NCBI RefSeq assembly: GCF_910585845.1
Contig: NZ_CAJUHF010000008.1
Coordinates: forward strand, 35,942-99,941
Source: an uncultured Bacteroides sp.
GTDB lineage: Bacteria > Bacteroidota > Bacteroidia > Bacteroidales > Bacteroidaceae
Direction: 5' to 3'
Length of the DNA: 64,000 nucleotides
Shown here: piece after piece, positions 58,668-64,000 of the stretch
How positions within the stretch are numbered: the stretch's first letter is position 1
Layout of the letters: each line of letters begins with the position of its first letter
The notes under the pieces: model-generated
Database searches by the model: none
What the model saw: only the letters and a program-made list of their open reading frames with translations
What the model was told of the DNA's origin: nothing
Program-made: the position numbers and the translations under genes

Positions 58668-58741
58668 CAAAGATAGAAATACTGCACAGAGCAAAGAAAA
58701 AATAGCGCTTTTATTTCTTTAACATTCGTTTATGCAGTATT
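58668..58741. promoter_or_regulatory. Divergent promoter region of the sigma factor and NigD-like genes
   Basis: On the minus strand TTTG (58695-58692) and TATCTTTG (58675-58668), 16 bases apart, form a promoter for the sigma gene. AATACTGCA (58678-58686) and TGCAGTATT (58733-58741) are exact inverted copies 46 bases apart, each pointing toward one of the two genes. They could be sites for the ECF sigma factor itself or for a shared regulator. Confidence 0.5.
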
Positions 58742-58807
58742 CTTCATTCTATGGTATTTTCTAAGCGTATAGACTATTTTAAGACGAACACCAAAAGAGT
58801 ACAATTG

Positions 58808-59530
58808 ATGGAGAAGTTAAAATTTTATTTAGCAACGGTTATTCTTACGGCATTGGCAATGTTTATGTTGCAGTCTTGTTTAGAAGACAACAGCAATTCT
58901 TATCCATATAACGGAAGCAACGCAAATACCCTTTTTACAATCGGTACGCTGGAGATTATCGACGGAAGGGATTATTGCTTTAGCCTGGATGACGGCAGCA
59001 AAATGTATCCCAGTGACACAACCAACATTCACGATTATGAATTGGTAGATGGACAACGAGTTTTCATCCAGTTTCTCCCGTTGAAAGAGAGCAAACTGGG
59101 TTATGAATATAACGTGAAATTGATACAGCTCGAAAACATATTGACCAAGGACATCATCCCCCTGACCGAGGAAACAGCCGACAGCATTGGTAATGACCGC
59201 ATCAATGTTACTGAACTCTGGGTTACGGGAAAGTACCTGAACATCGAGCATCAGTTCTTCCACAGTGAGAATCCGCAGATAAGACACATGCTGAACATGG
59301 TTATTAATGAGACTGCCGAAGCCCCTGAAACGGAAGACGGTTATCTCAACCTGGAATTCCGCCACAACGCCTACCATGACGAACAACGCAAAGCGGGTTG
59401 GGGAATCGTATCATTCAAACTGGAAGGAATAGAAAAACAGTTGGAAGGGAAGAAAGGTCTAAAAGTGCTCGTCAACAGCATTTATGACGGAAAACGCACA
59501 TATACCGTAGAGCTGAATAACAAGAAATAA
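58808..59530 (+). CDS. NigD-like lipoprotein
   Basis: The start at 58808 gives a 240-residue lipoprotein (MEKLKFYLATVILTALAMFM, lipobox LQSCLED) and fits better than the longer frame from 58751. NigD features are the N-terminal beta-barrel-like segment (TIGTLEIIDGRDYCFSLDDG), GQRVFIQFLP and the C-terminal segment NLEFRHNAYHDEQRKAGWGI followed by FKLEG. NigD proteins are Bacteroides lipoproteins of unclear role, some near bacteriocin genes. It is divergent from the ECF sigma operon and probably part of its regulon. Confidence 0.85.
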   Translation: MEKLKFYLATVILTALAMFMLQSCLEDNSNSYPYNGSNANTLFTIGTLEIIDGRDYCFSLDDGSKMYPSDTTNIHDYELVDGQRVFIQFLPLKESKLGYEYNVKLIQLENILTKDIIPLTEETADSIGNDRINVTELWVTGKYLNIEHQFFHSENPQIRHMLNMVINETAEAPETEDGYLNLEFRHNAYHDEQRKAGWGIVSFKLEGIEKQLEGKKGLKVLVNSIYDGKRTYTVELNNKK

Positions 59531-59549
59531 ACCTAAACTGACTGATTGA

Positions 59550-59589
59550 AAAGGAGGATGCATTCCGTTGAGCGAATACATCCTCCTTT
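59550..59589 (+). terminator. Terminator after the NigD-like gene
   Basis: AAAGGAGGATG (59550-59560) pairs perfectly with CATCCTCCTTT (59579-59589) and is followed by CTTTATG. Confidence 0.8.
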
Positions 59590-59669
59590 CTTTATGCAAA
59601 CTTTCTTCCGTAAGCATCCGATAAAGTACGCTAACAACAATGGCCATTGCTAGTATATGGTAGTAATAG

Positions 59670-59905
59670 TCATTCCTTTTTCCATCGGTGCGGTAGCAGT
59701 TGCAACAGTTCATCATACGATGCTTTCTGCATATATGGCATCCTTGCAATAACCTCATTCAGGTAATTCCTCGGATTTACTTCATGTGCCTTGCAGGTAG
59801 CCAGCAGTGAACAGACGACACTCACACTGACAGCAGCTTCATGATCGCCACAGAACAGATAGTTCTTTCTGCCTAATGTGATTGAATGAATACAAAGAAT
59901 ACTTT
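59670..59905 (-). pseudogene. IS66-family transposase, C-terminal fragment
   Basis: The minus strand encodes SITLGRKNYLFCGDHEAAVS, then VCSLLATCKAHEVNPRNYLN and LLQLLPHRWKKE before a stop at 59670. This is the conserved end of IS66 TnpC proteins. The frame is cut off upstream near 59905 and no other transposase domain is present. It is the relic of an insertion in this accessory stretch. Confidence 0.85.
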
Positions 59906-59957
59906 AAAAGAAGTAACGAGTCACTTTTTTAACTTTGGAAAATCTACTTAAATAGAA

Positions 59958-60377
59958 CTAATTCTTCGAGTTCGTAATAGAAATAGATAAATGGTGATAC
60001 TTTTCATAAGGTGTTCCTTTGCTAAAGACATCTGGCAAGGCTGAGGCCATGTATTGAAGTATCTCTTTCGTGTTTTGGAAGATGCGGCCGGATTTGTCGC
60101 AATACTTTTGTATGAGTGCTGCCGCTTCTTTGAATCCTTGCAATTCATATTCATCAATGCATGAGATTTCATTGTAATCTTCGTTTAAGGCGTGGTGAGG
60201 GTCGTTAGGTGCAAACATATACATTTTGCTCGTTACTTCTCCGTATTGTTTGAGGTATGCGGCATATTGCTCATCTGTTAGCTCCAAGAAATCGTTCTCA
60301 TTGGGGATATATCCGATTGAAAAAATAAGCTTCAGCGCAGGTCCAACGGGGCCAAATAGTAAGTGAATGGCATTCAT
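59958..60377 (-). CDS. Hypothetical protein (139 residues)
   Basis: I do not recognise this family. The protein starts with a hydrophobic segment (MNAIHLLFGPVGPALKLIFS), then becomes acidic and helix-rich (FLELTDEQYAAYLKQYGEV, then LQGFKEAAALIQKYCDK), with no signal peptide or clear membrane span. Base composition is more AT-rich than in the flanking core genes, and it lies between an IS66 fragment and an inverted-repeat element, all signs of horizontal transfer. It has a good promoter of its own. Confidence 0.6.
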   Translation of the reverse strand: MNAIHLLFGPVGPALKLIFSIGYIPNENDFLELTDEQYAAYLKQYGEVTSKMYMFAPNDPHHALNEDYNEISCIDEYELQGFKEAAALIQKYCDKSGRIFQNTKEILQYMASALPDVFSKGTPYEKYHHLSISITNSKN

Positions 60378-60424
60378 AGGAAAAACGGTTAAGTAAAAAA
60401 TGATACAATTCTTTTTTTATTATC

Positions 60425-60454
60425 TAAAGGTACGTATATTTTTATAAAAAACAA
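60425..60454 (-). promoter_or_regulatory. Promoter of the hypothetical gene at 59958-60377
   Basis: On the minus strand TTG (60454-60452), a 19-base spacer and TACCTTTA (60432-60425) match the consensus except for the last base of the -7 element. Confidence 0.6.
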
Positions 60455-60591
60455 TAGCACTTCCTCTTTTCTGTGCACTTTGAAAGCGATGCATCAGGAC
60501 GGACAAAAAATGTTCAAAGGAAAGTATCATCATTTAAGCTTTTTGTGGAACGCTTTTCGCAAAAATATTTTTTTAGTTGAGAGAACCTCCT

Positions 60592-60599
60592 TACATTTG
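60592..60599 (+). promoter_or_regulatory. Candidate -7 element facing the inverted-repeat element
   Basis: TACATTTG matches TAnnTTTG. It points at the 183-base element and the truncated ORF beyond it. The only TTG nearby is 12 bases upstream, too close for a normal -33. Confidence 0.4.
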
Positions 60600-60644
60600 C
60601 CATGTCTTAAGCTTAAAACACAAAAACAAACTTTATTCTATTAA

Positions 60645-60827
60645 TTTTAGAGCCTGTTTAAATTTTCTTCAAAAAGTTTTTTATTCAGCTTCTTTAGAGT
60701 TTCTTTTCGGTCTGTTTTCCTCTTTTTATTCGTCACATAGCCCGCTATGCTCCTTATAAAAACAGAAAAACATCCTCAAAAAGAACTCTCAAAAGAAGGC
60801 TGAACAAAATTTAAACAGGCTCTAAAA
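60645..60827. mobile_element. 183-base miniature inverted-repeat element (MITE-like)
   Basis: Perfect 22-base inverted repeats bound the element: 60645-60666 (containing AGAGCCTGTTTAAATTTT) and its exact complement at 60806-60827. The interior is also an imperfect palindrome, with CACATAGCCCGCTATG near the centre. It encodes nothing. Shorter or decayed relatives lie at 29195-29252 and 55243-55395. It looks like a non-autonomous element moved by an unknown transposase, or a large hairpin-forming repeat. Confidence 0.85.
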
Positions 60828-60839
60828 AACGACAAGATT

Positions 60840-60926
60840 ATGGCATTTCGTTATGTAGTAAGAAAGAGAAAGGGTTGCGGACAAGGAGGCTACTGTAGTA
60901 TTCAATGCCTCTATCGTCTTGAGTAA
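60840..60926 (+). other. Short ORF just after the inverted-repeat element (28 codons)
   Basis: The frame encodes MAFRYVVRKRKGCGQGGYCS then IQCLYRLE and a stop. It is basic, without a membrane segment, and could be the beginning of a broken gene separated from the promoter at 60592 by the inserted element. The family is not recognised. A run of nine G at about 60978-60986 follows in non-coding sequence. Confidence 0.3.
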
Positions 60927-61022
60927 TATCTCCTTTTCTTCCATTGCCCGTACCTTTTAAATAATATTTAAAGATATGGGGGGGGGACTGACCCGAAATT
61001 ATCCGTTTCGTAGACAGAAAAA

Positions 61023-61058
61023 CACCCGATCTTACATGATTGGATGTAAAATCGGGTG
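61023..61058 (-). terminator. Terminator of tRNA-Ser(GGA)
   Basis: On the minus strand CACCCGATTTTACAT pairs with ATGTAAGATCGGGTG with one mismatch around a six-base loop, followed directly by TTTTTCTG. Confidence 0.9.
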
Positions 61059-61088
61059 TAAAACCTGTGAATCATTATTTTCATTGCG

Positions 61089-61176
61089 CGGAGAGACGGG
61101 GATTCGAACCCCGGATACCCTTTGGGGGTATACACGCTTTCCAGGCGTGCCTCTTCAACCACTCGAGCATCTCTCC
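61089..61176 (-). tRNA. tRNA-Ser, anticodon GGA
   Basis: The 88-base minus-strand sequence has acceptor GGAGAGA/TCTCTCC, anticodon stem-loop CACGCCTGGAAAGCGTG (anticodon GGA), a long variable arm (TATACCC/GGGTATC) and T-loop GGTTCGAATCC. CCA is not encoded. Promoter and terminator both flank it. Confidence 0.96.
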
Positions 61177-61188
61177 TCATTCGGGGCG

Positions 61189-61219
61189 CGAAGTTAGGAT
61201 AAGTTTTCGAAATAACAAA
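61189..61219 (-). promoter_or_regulatory. Promoter of tRNA-Ser(GGA)
   Basis: On the minus strand TTTG (61219-61216), a 19-base spacer and TAACTTCG (61196-61189) match the consensus except for one -7 base. Confidence 0.7.
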
Positions 61220-61308
61220 ATTTCAGGGCATTTTATTTTTATCCGGGAGTCATCAGTCCCAACTTCGGTCACGTTGAGAGTATCGACCGATAACTCCCGG
61301 ATAGCTCT

Positions 61309-61833
61309 TTATAAAAAATCAATGCAGTATAAAACATGTTCCCTAAGCCAATGCCCGTCAGGCAATGCCGGATGAGAAAACGTCCCCACTTGCTTCATGC
61401 CAATCTTCTGCATCACACGTTCCGACCGACGATTGCATACCGCAGTAAAAGAGTATACCCGATCGAATCCTCCCCTCTTGCGGGCATAATCCAAACAGGC
61501 TTGTGCAGCCTCCGTTGCATATCCTCGATTCCAATGTCTGTCATCAAGCCTCCATCCAATCTCTATCCCGGGAGAAAAGTCAGCTTCAAAGTCGAACCGA
61601 TGAAAACCGGTATAACCGATAAATTCACCTGTACTTTTCAGCTCCACAGCATACAAACCGAATCCGCACGCTGCAAACTCGCGCGTTATGCGGTTATAGA
61701 ATCCTACAGTCTCTTCGTAGGAAAGAGGCTTCGGGAAGTATTTCATCACCTTCTCGCTCCGGTTGATTGCTGCAAAAGGAACAATGTCTTCTTCGACCCA
61801 TTCCCGCAATAATAGCCTTTCTGTATCAATCAT
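61309..61833 (-). CDS. GNAT-family N-acetyltransferase
   Basis: This 174-residue protein resembles ribosomal-protein-alanine acetyltransferases of the RimJ/RimL kind. It begins MIDTERLLLREWVEEDIVPF, the usual start of the group, and has IGWRLDDRHWNRGYATEAAQ containing the acetyl-CoA site, then AVCNRRSERVMQKIGMKQVG. The start at 61833 is preferred because the longer frame overlaps the trmH-like gene by over 100 bases. It is the last gene of a three-gene minus-strand operon, 16 bases after the methyltransferase gene. The substrate is unknown. Confidence 0.88.
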   Translation of the reverse strand: MIDTERLLLREWVEEDIVPFAAINRSEKVMKYFPKPLSYEETVGFYNRITREFAACGFGLYAVELKSTGEFIGYTGFHRFDFEADFSPGIEIGWRLDDRHWNRGYATEAAQACLDYARKRGGFDRVYSFTAVCNRRSERVMQKIGMKQVGTFSHPALPDGHWLREHVLYCIDFL

Positions 61834-61849
61834 GATTAATCCGTTTTTT

Positions 61850-62656
61850 CTATTTTTCAGGAACACGAAGTTGCCAGAAAGCAACCGCCGCAGCTGCTGC
61901 CACATTGAGTGAATCGACTCCATGAGCCATCGGAATACGGACCACATAATCAGCCTCCGCAATCGTCTCATGCGGCAGTCCGTCTCCCTCTGTCCCCATC
62001 ACTATAGCCAACTTGGATTCAATTGCCAAGGCAGGAGAATCAATCGGAATGGAATCGTCCGCGAGTGCCATAGCAGCCGTACGGAATCCCAACTTGCCCA
62101 AATCGCCGATAGTACCCTCCATCCAAGTCCAAGGGACAAGGAAGACTGAACCCATGGACACCCTGACCGCACGACGGTTCAACGGATCGCATGAATTGCG
62201 CGTCAGCAACACCGCATCTATCCCCAAGGCTGCCGCCGAACGGAAAATCGCACCGATGTTAGTCGTATCCACTACCCCATCAATAACCACTATGCGCCGT
62301 GCATCCCGACACACCTCTTCCATACTGCGACATACAGGGCGACGCATGGCACACAGCACACCACGCGTCAGAACGTATCCAGTCAGTGTCGTCAGTAGTT
62401 CTCTGCTTCCTGTATATAAAGGTATGTCACCACAACGCTTGATAATGTCAGCAGCATCACCAGTGATATGCTTATGTTCGCACAATAAAGCCAACGGCTC
62501 GTATCCGGCATCCAAAGCTACCCGGATTACTTTCGGGCTTTCTACGATGAAAATTCCCTTGTCGGGTTCAAGGCGATTACGCAACTGGGCTTCGGTAAGC
62601 GTGGAGAACACATCCACTCCCGGGTGCGCCAAAGATGATATTTCAATAACAGGCAT
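61850..62656 (-). CDS. TrmH/SpoU-family RNA 2'-O-methyltransferase
   Basis: This 268-residue SPOUT enzyme has an N-terminal substrate-binding domain (FIVESPKVIRVALDAGYEPL) and the C-terminal knotted domain with its three motifs: VVDTTNIGAIFRSAAALG, IVMGTEGDGLP and IPMAHGVDSLNVAAAAAVAF. It would methylate a ribose in tRNA or rRNA; which one is not clear. It lies 31 bases after the HAD-thioesterase gene and 16 before the GNAT gene. Confidence 0.92.
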   Translation of the reverse strand: MPVIEISSLAHPGVDVFSTLTEAQLRNRLEPDKGIFIVESPKVIRVALDAGYEPLALLCEHKHITGDAADIIKRCGDIPLYTGSRELLTTLTGYVLTRGVLCAMRRPVCRSMEEVCRDARRIVVIDGVVDTTNIGAIFRSAAALGIDAVLLTRNSCDPLNRRAVRVSMGSVFLVPWTWMEGTIGDLGKLGFRTAAMALADDSIPIDSPALAIESKLAIVMGTEGDGLPHETIAEADYVVRIPMAHGVDSLNVAAAAAVAFWQLRVPEK

Positions 62657-62687
62657 GTAAGTTTTCTATTAGATTTCGACTACCGGA

Positions 62688-63920
62688 CTATCCTTTTTTC
62701 AGTATACTGTTGACCACACGTACCGAAGAGACCAATTTGTCTGTCGAAGTAAATACATCTACATTCCAGACATGCGAAGAACGCCCTTTATGCACAATCG
62801 TTGCTACGGCCCTCACCGTATCTCCCTCATGAGCCGAAGAGATATGATTTCCGCTGACCTGCATACCAACCACTATTTCATCCGGTTTGCAAATCAACAT
62901 AGAGCCCAAGCCAGCAACTGTCTCCGCCAACGCCAAACTGGCTCCACCGTGCAAAATGCCGAAAGGCTGACGGGTACGTTCGTCTACGGGCATAGTAGCC
63001 TCTACCCTATCTTCGGAAGCATAAGTATATTGTATGCCCAGATTTCCCATCAGAGCATGGCGTGCACGTTGATTCAATTGCTCCAAAGGAACATCGGCTG
63101 GACGCATCTCCGAAAGAATAGCTTTTTCTACCGCCTCGGCCACTCCGTCTTCATCATTGGAAGCGGTAGTCCGATCGGCACAAACTTTCACCGAATCAGG
63201 AGCATTTCCCATAGCGATGCCCAGTCCGGCTGACTGTATCATGGAGACATCACACACCCCGTCACCAATAGCAATGACTTCTTCTGAGCTGACTCCTAAC
63301 TTTTCGAGCAAGGCTCCCAGTGTATGCGACTTATCAATAGAACAAGGTACTACTTCCAAGAAGTAGGGTTCCGAACGAAAGACATCCAGCGCTCCGCTCA
63401 GCCTTTTTCGCCAGTGTTCTTCCAGCCCTACCAATGCTTCTTCGTCATCACTGACAATCATACATTTAGAAGGAGCAAAGTCCACAGCTATAGAGAACTC
63501 CGGTTCTGCTACAATTTTCAGTCCGTTCAGTTGCGCTTCCCGGCGTATATGTTCATTTTCGGGAGAATCGGTGACCAGCGTATCTTCATGATAGGTAAAG
63601 ATGGAAAATCCGTTCTTACGTGCTTTCTTCTCAAGATAAGGCAACATTTCGGGATTGATCCTGCGTTCAAACAGTAACTCTCCATTTCGTGCATCTATAA
63701 TCTGTCCGCCATTGTAGGACAAGATAAAGCCACCATAGTTACCCAGTTCCAAAGCCTTCGCAATAGGCATAAGTCCATACGTGGGTCTGCCGGAGGCCAA
63801 CACAACACGTATTCCCATTTGCTGTACTTTCAGCAAAGCAGTCAAAGTGCGTTTGCTGATATTATTCTCACTATCAAGCAAGGTTCCGTCTACATCAAGA
63901 ACCAACAATTTGTATTTCAT
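62688..63920 (-). CDS. HAD (Cof-type) hydrolase fused to a hotdog thioesterase
   Basis: This 410-residue protein joins two enzymes. Residues 1-270 form a Cof-type HAD phosphatase with DxD motif LVLDVDGTLLDSENN, the second-motif Ser in LASGRPTYG, and the acidic fourth motif IGDGVCDVSMIQSAGLGIAM. Residues about 280-410 form a PaaI/MenI-type hotdog thioesterase (PFGILHGGASLALAETVAGL, VSGNHISSAHEGDTV). The start at 63920 (MKYKLLVLD) fits the HAD family. DHNA-CoA thioesterase activity in menaquinone synthesis is one possibility for the second domain; the HAD substrate is unknown. It heads the operon with the TrmH and GNAT genes. Confidence 0.88.
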   Translation of the reverse strand: MKYKLLVLDVDGTLLDSENNISKRTLTALLKVQQMGIRVVLASGRPTYGLMPIAKALELGNYGGFILSYNGGQIIDARNGELLFERRINPEMLPYLEKKARKNGFSIFTYHEDTLVTDSPENEHIRREAQLNGLKIVAEPEFSIAVDFAPSKCMIVSDDEEALVGLEEHWRKRLSGALDVFRSEPYFLEVVPCSIDKSHTLGALLEKLGVSSEEVIAIGDGVCDVSMIQSAGLGIAMGNAPDSVKVCADRTTASNDEDGVAEAVEKAILSEMRPADVPLEQLNQRARHALMGNLGIQYTYASEDRVEATMPVDERTRQPFGILHGGASLALAETVAGLGSMLICKPDEIVVGMQVSGNHISSAHEGDTVRAVATIVHKGRSSHVWNVDVFTSTDKLVSSVRVVNSILKKG

Positions 63921-63947
63921 GACTTGCCGTTTTTTAGGTTTATAAAG

Positions 63948-63955
63948 CAAAGTTA
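63948..63955 (-). promoter_or_regulatory. Candidate -7 element of the HAD-thioesterase operon
   Basis: On the minus strand TAACTTTG matches TAnnTTTG, 28 bases before the start codon. The -33 element is not clear in the bases that remain before the window edge. Confidence 0.6.
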
Positions 63956-64000
63956 CTACAAAAAAGTGAAATGCGGAAAGATATAGTGATAGAATTGAGT

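Noticed and set aside
60978..60986. Phase-variable poly-G tract
   Set aside because: The run of G lies in non-coding sequence between the short ORF and the tRNA terminator, with no start codon or promoter spacing it could switch.
61834..61971. Longer GNAT frame overlapping the trmH-like gene
   Set aside because: The added residues overlap conserved TrmH codons, and the GNAT family start is at 61833.

Overview
This 64 kb window is chromosomal DNA from a gut Bacteroides, or a very close relative. The evidence is SusC/SusD pairs with hybrid two-component regulators, promoters of the Bacteroides type (-33 TTTG or TTG, about 19 bases, then -7 TAnnTTTG), a Nudix-type arabinose repressor, NigD and DUF4468 proteins, and Bacteroides-style dispersed palindromes. 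Nothing looks like a plasmid or an intact phage.

From the left edge to about 22.8 kb lies an arabinan/arabinose locus. It opens with the C-terminal half of a hybrid two-component sensor, then SusC, SusD, a surface glycan-binding lipoprotein and a GH43 lipoprotein. Next come an aldose epimerase lipoprotein, a sodium/sugar symporter, AraR, AraD, AraA, AraB, a secreted GH51 arabinofuranosidase, transketolase and RpiB. Together they bind and cut arabinan at the surface, import and trim it, pass arabinose to xylulose-5-phosphate and feed the pentose phosphate pathway. From memory, the order resembles the B. thetaiotaomicron arabinan locus.

From 22.8 to 29.3 kb there is a decayed S8 protease gene, a GH28 pectinase and a 2-oxoacid:ferredoxin oxidoreductase operon. 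That operon carries a small membrane protein absent from most gene calls. A second, orphan hybrid sensor occupies 29.3-33.4 kb. A queuosine-precursor operon (yhhQ-queC-queF) follows on the minus strand, headed by a good candidate preQ1 riboswitch. Then come a FadL-family porin, a DUF4468 protein, a small basic protein and a methyltransferase.

From 40.0 to 45.8 kb a single 1926-residue DUF4011/SF1 helicase/Vsr-like nuclease/DUF3320 protein matches the Hhe anti-phage architecture, with a transglutaminase-like N-terminal segment. PflA and PflB follow on the minus strand, with a perfect 24-base palindrome on the pflB promoter. After tRNA-Ser(UGA) come a B12-binding radical SAM protein and a metal-exporting P-type ATPase with a Fur-family regulator, the pair fronted by a Fur-like palindrome.

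From 54.5 to 64 kb there are a sugar acetyltransferase and two small stress-type membrane proteins. Next is an ECF sigma factor paired with an anti-sigma protein that joins a cytoplasmic domain, one inner-membrane helix and an outer-membrane barrel, divergent from a NigD lipoprotein. An AT-rich accessory stretch carries an IS66 remnant, a hypothetical gene and a perfect inverted-repeat element. tRNA-Ser(GGA) and a HAD-thioesterase/TrmH/GNAT operon close the window.

Several dispersed repeat families link otherwise unrelated intergenic regions: a ~100-base palindrome in three copies, an inverted-repeat element in three forms, and 22-, 21-, 16-, 7- and 5-base tandem repeats.
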